64,000 bases of DNA, from contig OZ022260.1 of NCBI GenBank assembly GCA_963978905.1, positions 17,101,725 through 17,165,724 of the forward strand. Reading direction: 5' to 3'. The notes under the pieces were generated by a model that saw only the letters and a program-made list of their open reading frames with translations, did no database searches and was not told the DNA's origin. The DNA is from Trichostrongylus colubriformis (taxonomy: Eukaryota > Nematoda > Chromadorea > Rhabditida > Trichostrongylidae). Of this stretch, positions 56,872-64,000 are shown piece by piece. A program made the translations under genes and the position numbers. The first letter of the stretch is position 1; every line of letters starts with the position of its first letter.

Positions 56872-56974
56872 TTGCTACAATCACCGCCATCACCTCTCAC
56901 ATTTTATCCATAATCGGAGCCCACTGTTTAAGGGAACCTGGAAGCATTGCGAGTGTAAGATCGGCACAAAACCT

Positions 56975-57045
56975 TGCCTCGGCCGGGAATCGAACCCGGG
57001 CCGCCCGCGTGGCAGGCGAGCATTCTACCACTGAACCACCGATGC
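56975..57045 (-). tRNA. tRNA-Gly(GCC) unit 62
   Basis: A3-G70 acceptor mismatch. Confidence 0.85.
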
Positions 57046-57148
57046 TTGCTACAATCACCGCCATCATCTCTCGCATTTTATCCATAATCGGAGTCCACTG
57101 TTTAAGGGAACCTGGAGGCATTGCGAGTGTAAGATCGGCACAAAACCT

Positions 57149-57219
57149 TGCCTCGGCCGGGAATCAAACCCGGGCCGCCCGCGTGGCAGGCGAGCATTCT
57201 ACCACTGAACCACCGATGC
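57149..57219 (-). tRNA. tRNA-Gly(GCC) unit 63
   Basis: A3-G70 and C56-to-T. Confidence 0.7.
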
Positions 57220-57321
57220 TTGCCACAAACACTACCATCATCTCTCACATTTTTTTCATAATCGGGGTCCCTGTTAAAGGGAACCTGGAGGCATTGCGAG
57301 TGTAAGATCGGCACAAAACCT

Positions 57322-57392
57322 TGCATCGGCCGGGAATCGAACCCGGGCCGCCCGCGTGGCAGGCGAGCATTCTACCACTGAACCACCGATGC
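57322..57392 (-). tRNA. tRNA-Gly(GCC) unit 64
   Basis: Canonical; starts another copy of the block seen at unit 23. Confidence 0.95.
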
Positions 57393-57495
57393 TTGCTACA
57401 ATCACCGCCATCATCTCTCACATTTTATCCATAATCGGAGTCCACTGTTTAAGGGAACCTGGAAGCATTGCGAGTGTAAGATCGGCACAAAACCT

Positions 57496-57566
57496 TGCCT
57501 CGGCCGGGAATCGAACCCGGGCCGCCCGCGTGGCAGGCGAGCATTCTACCACTGAACCACCGATGC
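57496..57566 (-). tRNA. tRNA-Gly(GCC) unit 65
   Basis: A3-G70 acceptor mismatch. Confidence 0.85.
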
Positions 57567-57669
57567 TTGCCACAATCACCGCCATCATCTCTCACATTTT
57601 ATCCATAATCGGAGTCCACTGTTTAAGGGAACCTGGAGGCATTGCGAGTGTAAGATCGGCGCAAAACCT

Positions 57670-57740
57670 TGCATCGGCCGGGAATCGAACCCGGGCCGCC
57701 CGCGTGGCAGGCGAGCATTCTACCACTGAACCACCGATGC
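57670..57740 (-). tRNA. tRNA-Gly(GCC) unit 66
   Basis: Canonical. Confidence 0.95.
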
Positions 57741-57843
57741 TTGCTACAATCACCGCCATCATCTCTCACATTTTTTTCATAATCGGGGTCCACTGTTTAA
57801 GGGAACCTGGAGGCATTGCGAGTGTAAGATCGGCACAAAACCT

Positions 57844-57914
57844 TGCATCGGCCGGGAATCGAACCCGGGCCGCCCGCGTGGCAGGCGAGCATTCTACCAC
57901 TGAACCACCGATGC
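57844..57914 (-). tRNA. tRNA-Gly(GCC) unit 67
   Basis: Canonical. Confidence 0.95.
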
Positions 57915-58016
57915 TTGCCACAAACACTACCATCATCTCTCACATTTTTTTCATAATCGGGGTCCCTGTTAAAGGGAACCTGGAGGCATTGCGAGTGTAA
58001 GATCGGCACAAAACCT

Positions 58017-58087
58017 TGCCTCGGCCGGGAATCGAACCCGGGCCGCCCGCGTGGCAGGCGAGCATTCTACCACTGAACCACCGATGC
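58017..58087 (-). tRNA. tRNA-Gly(GCC) unit 68
   Basis: A3-G70 acceptor mismatch. Confidence 0.85.
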
Positions 58088-58190
58088 TTGCCACAATCAC
58101 CGCCATCATCTCTCACATTTTATCCATAATCGGAGTCCACTGTTTAAGGGAACCTGGAGGCATTGCGAGTGTAAGATCGGCGCAAAACCT

Positions 58191-58260
58191 CGCATCGGCC
58201 GGGAATCGAACCCGGGCCGCCCGCTGGCAGGCGAGCATTCTACCACTGAACCACCGATGC
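58191..58260 (-). tRNA. tRNA-Gly(GCC)-like unit 69, loop deletion
   Basis: One-base anticodon-loop deletion and G discriminator. Confidence 0.55.
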
Positions 58261-58363
58261 TCGCCACAAACACTACCATCATCTCTCACATTTTATCCAT
58301 AATCGGAGTCCATTGTTTAAGGGAACCTGGAAGCATTGCGAGTGTAAGATCGGCACAAAACCT

Positions 58364-58434
58364 TGCCTCGGCCGGGAATCGAACCCGGGCCGCCCGCGTG
58401 GCAGGCGAGCATTCTACCACTGAACCACCGATGC
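58364..58434 (-). tRNA. tRNA-Gly(GCC) unit 70
   Basis: A3-G70 acceptor mismatch. Confidence 0.85.
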
Positions 58435-58536
58435 TTGCCACAAACACTACCATCATCTCTCACATTTTTTTCATAATCGGGGTCCCTGTTAAAGGGAACC
58501 TGGAGGCATTGCGAGTGTAAGATCGGCACAAAACCT

Positions 58537-58607
58537 TGCATCGGCCGGGAATCGAACCCGGGCCGCCCGCGTGGCAGGCGAGCATTCTACCACTGAACCA
58601 CCGATGC
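58537..58607 (-). tRNA. tRNA-Gly(GCC) unit 71
   Basis: Canonical. Confidence 0.95.
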
Positions 58608-58710
58608 TTGCTACAATCACCGCCATCATCTCTCACATTTTATCCATAATCGGAGTCCACTGTTTAAGGGAACCTGGAAGCATTGCGAGTGTAAGATCGG
58701 CACAAAACCT

Positions 58711-58781
58711 TGCATCGGCCGGGAATCGAACCCGGGCCGCCCGCGTGGCAGGCGAGCATTCTACCACTGAACCACCGATGC
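58711..58781 (-). tRNA. tRNA-Gly(GCC) unit 72
   Basis: Canonical. Confidence 0.95.
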
Positions 58782-58884
58782 TTGCCACAATCACCGCCAT
58801 CATCTCTCACATTTTATCCATAATCGGAGTCCACTGTTTAAGGGAACCTGGAAGCATTGCGAGTGTAAGATCGGCACAAAACCT

Positions 58885-58955
58885 TGCCTCGGCCGGGAAT
58901 CGAACCCGGGCCGCCCGCGTGGCAGGCGAGCATTCTACCACTGAACCACCGATGC
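58885..58955 (-). tRNA. tRNA-Gly(GCC) unit 73
   Basis: A3-G70 acceptor mismatch. Confidence 0.85.
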
Positions 58956-59058
58956 TTGCCACAATCACCGCCATCATCTCTCACATTTTATCCATAATCG
59001 GAGTCCACTGTTTAAGGGAACCTGGAGGCATTGCGAGTGTAAGATCGGCGCAAAACCT

Positions 59059-59128
59059 CGCATCGGCCGGGAATCGAACCCGGGCCGCCCGCTGGCAGGC
59101 GAGCATTCTACCACTGAACCACCGATGC
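59059..59128 (-). tRNA. tRNA-Gly(GCC)-like unit 74, loop deletion
   Basis: One-base anticodon-loop deletion and G discriminator. Confidence 0.55.
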
Positions 59129-59231
59129 TCGCCACAAACACTACCATCATCTCTCACATTTTATCCATAATCGGAGTCCATTGTTTAAGGGAACCTGGAA
59201 GCATTGCGAGTGTAAGATCGGCACAAAACCT

Positions 59232-59302
59232 TGCCTCGGCCGGGAATCGAACCCGGGCCGCCCGCGTGGCAGGCGAGCATTCTACCACTGAACCACCGAT
59301 GC
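59232..59302 (-). tRNA. tRNA-Gly(GCC) unit 75
   Basis: A3-G70 acceptor mismatch. Confidence 0.85.
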
Positions 59303-59404
59303 TTGCCATAAACACTACCATCATCTCTCACATTTTTTTCATAATCGGGGTCCCTGTTAAAGGGAACCTGGAGGCATTGCGAGTGTAAGATCGGCACAAA
59401 ACCT

Positions 59405-59475
59405 TGCATCGGCCGGGAATCGAACCCGGGCCGCCCGCGTGGCAGGCGAGCATTCTACCACTGAACCACCGATGC
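59405..59475 (-). tRNA. tRNA-Gly(GCC) unit 76
   Basis: Canonical. Confidence 0.95.
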
Positions 59476-59578
59476 TTGCTACAATCACCGCCATCATCTC
59501 TCACATTTTATCCATAATCGGAGTCCACTGTTTAAGGGAACCTGGAAGCATTGCGAGTGTAAGATCGGCACAAAACCT

Positions 59579-59649
59579 TGCATCGGCCGGGAATCGAACC
59601 CGGGCCGCCCGCGTGGCAGGCGAGCATTCTACCACTGAACCACCGATGC
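59579..59649 (-). tRNA. tRNA-Gly(GCC) unit 77
   Basis: Canonical. Confidence 0.95.
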
Positions 59650-59751
59650 TTGCCACAAACACTACCATCATCTCTCACATTTTTTTCATAATCGGGGTCC
59701 CTGTTAAAGGGAAGATGGAAGCATTGCGAGTGTAAGATCGGCACAAAACCT

Positions 59752-59822
59752 TGCATCGGCCGGGAATCGAACCCGGGCCGCCCGCGTGGCAGGCGAGCAT
59801 TCTACCACTGAACCACCGATGC
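59752..59822 (-). tRNA. tRNA-Gly(GCC) unit 78
   Basis: Canonical. Confidence 0.95.
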
Positions 59823-59925
59823 TTGCCACAAACACTACCATCATCTCTCACATTTTTTTCATAATCGGGGTCCACTGTTTAAGGGAACCTGGAGGCATTG
59901 CGAGTGTAAGATCGGCACAAAACCT

Positions 59926-59996
59926 TGCATCGGCCGGGAATCGAACCCGGGCCGCCCGCGTGGCAGGCGAGCATTCTACCACTGAACCACCGATGC
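59926..59996 (-). tRNA. tRNA-Gly(GCC) unit 79
   Basis: Canonical. Confidence 0.95.
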
Positions 59997-60099
59997 TTGC
60001 TACAATCACCGCCATCATCTCTCGCATTTTATCCATAATCGGAGTCCACTGTTTAAGGGAACCTGGAGGCATTGCGAGTGTAAGATCGGCACAAAACCT

Positions 60100-60170
60100 T
60101 GCCTCGGCCGGGAATCGAACCCGGGCCGCCCGCGTGGCAGGCGAGCATTCTACCACTGAACCACCGATGC
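60100..60170 (-). tRNA. tRNA-Gly(GCC) unit 80
   Basis: A3-G70 acceptor mismatch. Confidence 0.85.
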
Positions 60171-60272
60171 TTGCCACAAACACCACCATCATCTCTCACA
60201 TTTTTTTCATAATCGGGGTCCCTGTTAAAGGGAACCTGGAGGCATTGCGAGTGTAAGATCGGCACAAAACCT

Positions 60273-60343
60273 TGCATCGGCCGGGAATCGAACCCGGGCC
60301 GCCCGCGTGGCAGGCGAGCATTCTACCACTGAACCACCGATGC
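60273..60343 (-). tRNA. tRNA-Gly(GCC) unit 81
   Basis: Canonical. Confidence 0.95.
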
Positions 60344-60446
60344 TTGCTACAATCACCGCCATCATCTCTCACATTTTATCCATAATCGGAGTCCACTGTT
60401 TAAGGGAACCTGGAAGCATTGCGAGTGTAAGATCGGCACAAAACCT

Positions 60447-60517
60447 TGCCTCGGCCGGGAATCGAACCCGGGCCGCCCGCGTGGCAGGCGAGCATTCTAC
60501 CACTGAACCACCGATGC
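60447..60517 (-). tRNA. tRNA-Gly(GCC) unit 82
   Basis: A3-G70 acceptor mismatch. Confidence 0.85.
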
Positions 60518-60620
60518 TTGCCACAATCACCGCCATCATCTCTCACATTTTATCCATAATCGGAGTCCACTGTTTAAGGGAACCTGGAGGCATTGCGAGT
60601 GTAAGATCGGCGCAAAACCT

Positions 60621-60691
60621 TGCATCGGCCGGGAATCGAACCCGGGCCGCCCGCGTGGCAGGCGAGCATTCTACCACTGAACCACCGATGC
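60621..60691 (-). tRNA. tRNA-Gly(GCC) unit 83
   Basis: Canonical. Confidence 0.95.
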
Positions 60692-60794
60692 TTGCTACAA
60701 TCACCGCCATCATCTCTCACATTTTTTTCATAATCGGGGTCCACTGTTTAAGGGAACCTGGAGGCATTGCGAGTGTAAGATCGGCACAAAACCT

Positions 60795-60865
60795 TGCATC
60801 GGCCGGGAATCGAACCCGGGCCGCCCGCGTGGCAGGCGAGCATTCTACCACTGAACCACCGATGC
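60795..60865 (-). tRNA. tRNA-Gly(GCC) unit 84
   Basis: Canonical. Confidence 0.95.
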
Positions 60866-60967
60866 TTGCCACAAACACTACCATCATCTCTCACATTTTT
60901 TTCATAATCGGGGTCCCTGTTAAAGGGAACCTGGAGGCATTGCGAGTGTAAGATCGGCACAAAACCT

Positions 60968-61038
60968 TGCCTCGGCCGGGAATCGAACCCGGGCCGCCCG
61001 CGTGGCAGGCGAGCATTCTACCACTGAACCACCGATGC
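60968..61038 (-). tRNA. tRNA-Gly(GCC) unit 85
   Basis: A3-G70 acceptor mismatch. Confidence 0.85.
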
Positions 61039-61141
61039 TTGCCACAATCACCGCCATCATCTCTCACATTTTATCCATAATCGGAGTCCACTGTTTAAGG
61101 GAACCTGGAGGCATTGCGAGTGTAAGATCGGCGCAAAACCT

Positions 61142-61211
61142 TGCATCGGCCGGGAATCGAACCCGGGCCGCCCGCTGGCAGGCGAGCATTCTACCACTGA
61201 ACCACCGATGC
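61142..61211 (-). tRNA. tRNA-Gly(GCC)-like unit 86, loop deletion
   Basis: One-base anticodon-loop deletion. Confidence 0.6.
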
Positions 61212-61314
61212 TCGCCACAAACACTACCATCATCTCTCACATTTTATCCATAATCGGAGTCCATTGTTTAAGGGAACCTTGAAGCATTGCGAGTGTAAGA
61301 TCGGCACAAAACCT

Positions 61315-61385
61315 TGCCTCGGCCGGGAATCGAACCCGGGCCGCCCGCGTGGCAGGCGAGCATTCTACCACTGAACCACCGATGC
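61315..61385 (-). tRNA. tRNA-Gly(GCC) unit 87
   Basis: A3-G70 acceptor mismatch. Confidence 0.85.
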
Positions 61386-61488
61386 TTGCTACAATCACCG
61401 CCATCATCTCTCACATTTTATCCATAATCGGAGTCCACTGTTTAAGGGAACCTGGAAGCATTGCGAGTGTAAGATCGGCACAAAACCT

Positions 61489-61559
61489 TGCCTCGGCCGG
61501 GAATCGAACCCGGGCCGCCCGCGTGGCAGGCGAGCATTCTACCACTGAACCACCGATGC
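61489..61559 (-). tRNA. tRNA-Gly(GCC) unit 88
   Basis: A3-G70 acceptor mismatch. Confidence 0.85.
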
Positions 61560-61662
61560 TTGCTACAATCACCGCCATCACCTCTCACATTTTATCCATA
61601 ATCGGAGCCCACTGTTTAAGGGAACCTGGAAGCATTGCGAGTGTAAGATCGGCACAAAGCCT

Positions 61663-61733
61663 TGCCTCGGCCGGGAATCGAACCCGGGCCGCCCGCGTGG
61701 CAGGCGAGCATTCTACCACTGAACCACCGATGC
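61663..61733 (-). tRNA. tRNA-Gly(GCC) unit 89
   Basis: A3-G70; terminator shortened to TTT. Confidence 0.8.
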
Positions 61734-61836
61734 TTGCTACAATCACCGCCATCATCTCTCGCATTTTATCCATAATCGGAGTCCACTGTTTAAGGGAACC
61801 TGGAGGCATTGCGAGTGTAAGATCGGCACAAAACCT

Positions 61837-61907
61837 TGCCTCGGCCGGGAATCGAACCCGGGCCGCCCGCGTGGCAGGCGAGCATTCTACCACTGAACCA
61901 CCGATGC
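61837..61907 (-). tRNA. tRNA-Gly(GCC) unit 90
   Basis: A3-G70 acceptor mismatch. Confidence 0.85.
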
Positions 61908-62009
61908 TTGCCACAAACACTACCATCATCTCTCACATTTTTTTCATAATCGGGGTCCCTGTTAAAGGGAACCTGGAGGCATTGCGAGTGTAAGATCGGC
62001 ACAAAACCT

Positions 62010-62080
62010 TGCATCGGCCGGGAATCGAACCCGGGCCGCCCGCGTGGCAGGCGAGCATTCTACCACTGAACCACCGATGC
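62010..62080 (-). tRNA. tRNA-Gly(GCC) unit 91
   Basis: Canonical. Confidence 0.95.
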
Positions 62081-62183
62081 TTGCTACAATCACCGCCATC
62101 ATCTCTCACATTTTATCCATAATCGGAGTCCACTGTTTAAGGGAACCTGGAAGCATTGCGAGTGTAAGATCGGCACAAAACCT

Positions 62184-62257
62184 TGCCTCGGCCGGGAATC
62201 GAACCCGGGCCGCCCGCCGCGTGGCAGGCGAGCATTCTACCACTGAACCACCGATGC
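62184..62257 (-). tRNA. tRNA-Gly(GCC)-like unit 92, 3-nt insertion
   Basis: A3-G70; three extra bases 3' of the anticodon stem (74 nt). Confidence 0.65.
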
Positions 62258-62360
62258 TTGCTACAATCACCGCCATCATCTCTCGCATTTTATCCATAAT
62301 CGGAGTCCACTGTTTAAGGGAACCTGGAGGCATTGCGAGTGTAAGATCGGCACAAAACCT

Positions 62361-62431
62361 TGCCTCGGCCGGGAATTGAACCCGGGCCGCCCGCGTGGCA
62401 GGCGAGCATTCTACCACTGAACCACCGATGC
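62361..62431 (-). tRNA. tRNA-Gly(GCC) unit 93
   Basis: A3-G70; G57-to-A in the T loop. Confidence 0.8.
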
Positions 62432-62534
62432 TTGCCACAAACACTACCATCATCTCTCACATTTTATCCATAATCGGAGTCCACTGTTTAAGGGAACCTG
62501 GAAGCATTGCGAGTGTAAGATCGGCACAAAACCT

Positions 62535-62605
62535 TGCCTCGGCCGGGAATCGAACCCGGGCCGCCCGCGTGGCAGGCGAGCATTCTACCACTGAACCACC
62601 GATGC
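62535..62605 (-). tRNA. tRNA-Gly(GCC) unit 94
   Basis: A3-G70 acceptor mismatch. Confidence 0.85.
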
Positions 62606-62707
62606 TTGCCACAAACACTACCATCATCTCTCACATTTTTTTCATAATCGGGGTCCCTGTTAAAGGGAACCTGGAGGCATTGCGAGTGTAAGATCGGCAC
62701 AAAACCT

Positions 62708-62778
62708 TGCATCGGCCGGGAATCGAACCCGGGCCGCCCGCGTGGCAGGCGAGCATTCTACCACTGAACCACCGATGC
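62708..62778 (-). tRNA. tRNA-Gly(GCC) unit 95
   Basis: Canonical. Confidence 0.95.
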
Positions 62779-62881
62779 TTGCTACAATCACCGCCATCAT
62801 CTCTCACATTTTATCCATAATCGGAGTCCACTGTTTAAGGGAACCTGGAAGCATTGCGAGTGTAAGATCGGCACAAAACCT

Positions 62882-62952
62882 TGCATCGGCCGGGAATCGA
62901 ACCCGGGCCGCCCGCGTGGCAGGCGAGCATTCTACCACTGAACCACCGATGC
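62882..62952 (-). tRNA. tRNA-Gly(GCC) unit 96
   Basis: Canonical. Confidence 0.95.
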
Positions 62953-63054
62953 TTGCCACAAACACTACCATCATCTCTCACATTTTTTTCATAATCGGGG
63001 TCCCTGTTAAAGGGAAGATGGAAGCATTGCGAGTGTAAGATCGGCACAAAACCT

Positions 63055-63125
63055 TGCATCGGCCGGGAATCGAACCCGGGCCGCCCGCGTGGCAGGCGAG
63101 CATTCTACCACTGAACCACCGATGC
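63055..63125 (-). tRNA. tRNA-Gly(GCC) unit 97
   Basis: Canonical. Confidence 0.95.
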
Positions 63126-63228
63126 TTGCCACAAACACTACCATCATCTCTCACATTTTTTTCATAATCGGGGTCCACTGTTTAAGGGAACCTGGAGGCA
63201 TTGCGAGTGTAAGATCGGCACAGAACCT

Positions 63229-63299
63229 TGCATCGGCCGGGAATCGAACCCGGGCCGCCCGCGTGGCAGGCGAGCATTCTACCACTGAACCACCGATGC
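63229..63299 (-). tRNA. tRNA-Gly(GCC) unit 98
   Basis: Canonical body; terminator TTTT interrupted (TTCT). Confidence 0.93.
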
Positions 63300-63402
63300 T
63301 TGCTACAATCACCGCCATCATCTCTCACATTTTATCCATAATCGGAGTCCACTGTTTAAGGGAACCTGGAAGCATTGCGAGTGTAAGATCGGCACAAAAC
63401 CT

Positions 63403-63473
63403 TGCCTCGGCCGGGAATCGAACCCGGGCCGCCCGCGTGGCAGGCGAGCATTCTACCACTGAACCACCGATGC
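63403..63473 (-). tRNA. tRNA-Gly(GCC) unit 99
   Basis: A3-G70 acceptor mismatch. Confidence 0.85.
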
Positions 63474-63576
63474 TTGCCACAATCACCGCCATCATCTCTC
63501 ACATTTTATCCATAATCGGAGTCCACTGTTTAAGGGAACCTGGAGGCATTGCGAGTGTAAGATCGGCGCAAAACCT

Positions 63577-63647
63577 TGCATCGGCCGGGAATCGAACCCG
63601 GGCCGCCCGCGTGGCAGGCGAGCATTCTACCACTGAACCACCGATGC
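63577..63647 (-). tRNA. tRNA-Gly(GCC) unit 100
   Basis: Canonical. Confidence 0.95.
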
Positions 63648-63750
63648 TTGCCACAAACACTACCATCATCTCTCACATTTTTTTCATAATCGGGGTCCAC
63701 TGTTTAAGGGAACCTGGAGGCATTGCGAGTGTAAGATCGGCACAAAACCT

Positions 63751-63821
63751 TGCATCGGCCGGGAATCGAACCCGGGCCGCCCGCGTGGCAGGCGAGCATT
63801 CTACCACTGAACCACCGATGC
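63751..63821 (-). tRNA. tRNA-Gly(GCC) unit 101
   Basis: Canonical. Confidence 0.95.
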
Positions 63822-63924
63822 TTGCTACAATCACCGCCATCATCTCTCGCATTTTATCCATAATCGGAGTCCACTGTTTAAGGGAACCTGGAGGCATTGC
63901 GAGTGTAAGATCGGCGCAAAACCT

Positions 63925-63995
63925 CGCATCGGCCGGGAATCGAACCCGGGCCGCCCGCGTGGCAGGCGAGCATTCTACCACTGAACCACCGATGC
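63925..63995 (-). tRNA. tRNA-Gly(GCC) unit 102
   Basis: G discriminator; otherwise canonical. Array continues beyond the window. Confidence 0.88.
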
Positions 63996-64000
63996 TTGCC

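Larger units (their letters stand above)
46384..64000 (-). repeat. Tandem array of tRNA-Gly(GCC) genes, 102 units of ~174 bp, open at the right
   Basis: Each unit holds one 71-nt tRNA gene and a ~103-bp spacer, all in the same orientation. On the minus strand each gene has an A box (GGTTCAGTGGTAGAA) and B box (GGTTCGATTCC) and is followed four bases past the 3' end by TTTT. Spacers come in two classes 5' of the gene (GGATAAAATG or GAAAAAAATG about 30-37 bases upstream), reshuffled between units. Units 14-22, 23-31 and 34-42 (starting 48639, 50201, 52110) match gene by gene, so blocks of 9-11 genes were duplicated. The first unit is degenerate, as expected for an array edge. Confidence 0.97.

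Noticed and set aside
46346..63981. Dozens of long frames (MAGEHSTTEPPMLATITAI... and antisense partners)
   Set aside because: They are the tRNA array read in protein frames; the ~174-bp unit is a multiple of three, so frames stay open by periodicity. Translation of tRNA and spacer, not proteins.
46384..64000. CRISPR array
   Set aside because: The constant part is a tRNA gene with cloverleaf and Pol III signals, spacers are also repeated, and the genome is eukaryotic.

Overview
The window is nematode nuclear DNA, most likely from a parasitic or free-living rhabditid/strongylid worm. The evidence is short exons bounded by pyrimidine-rich TTTCAG/TTTCCAG-type acceptors, a probable SL trans-splice acceptor six bases before a start codon, and a dense load of RTE, Penelope-like, mariner and Tc1-like elements. 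The species cannot be fixed from the sequence. Apart from the RTE polyprotein, long open frames are misleading here: real host genes are split into exons of 60-190 bp, and the many long frames after 46.4 kb are artefacts of a tandem repeat whose unit is divisible by three.

Layout. 0-6.6 kb: a long-TIR DNA element, the first two coding exons of a cytidine deaminase on the minus strand (gene runs off the left edge), a MITE with 9-bp target duplication in its intron, and two exons of an unidentified minus-strand gene upstream. 6.7-10.3 kb: two tRNA-derived SINEs and a full-length RTE retrotransposon with intact 985-codon ORF and an 18-bp target duplication. 10.3-20.8 kb: a Penelope-like terminal fragment, a chromodomain exon followed by a piggyBac-type Cys-rich exon, a hammerhead-like RNA motif, a decayed Penelope-like element whose GIY-YIG endonuclease lies upstream of its reverse transcriptase, and a second long-TIR element. 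20.8-31.1 kb: mostly MITE and foldback debris, one Cys-rich exon, an uninterrupted 1450-bp (TG)n tract and a diverged satellite.

31.8-41.6 kb: a seven-exon phospholipid scramblase gene on the plus strand (255 aa), reconstructed from phase-matched exons. A deleted mariner abuts its first exon, and its 3.9-kb second intron holds a mariner invaded by a Tc1-like foldback and by another mariner. 42.1-45.4 kb: a canonical Penelope-like element (RT then GIY-YIG), frameshifted, preceded by an inverted copy of its own 3' end and a second hammerhead-like motif.

46.38 kb to the right edge: a head-to-tail array of 102 minus-strand tRNA-Gly(GCC) genes, one per about 174 bp, nearly all with their own A box, B box and T4 Pol III terminator. 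About 48 copies are canonical, 36 carry an A3-G70 acceptor mismatch, 13 lack one anticodon-loop base, and one has a GCU (serine-reading) anticodon. Multi-gene blocks are themselves duplicated, giving a satellite-like higher-order structure. The array continues past the window. All counts and coordinates were read by eye; no alignment, folding or database search was run.
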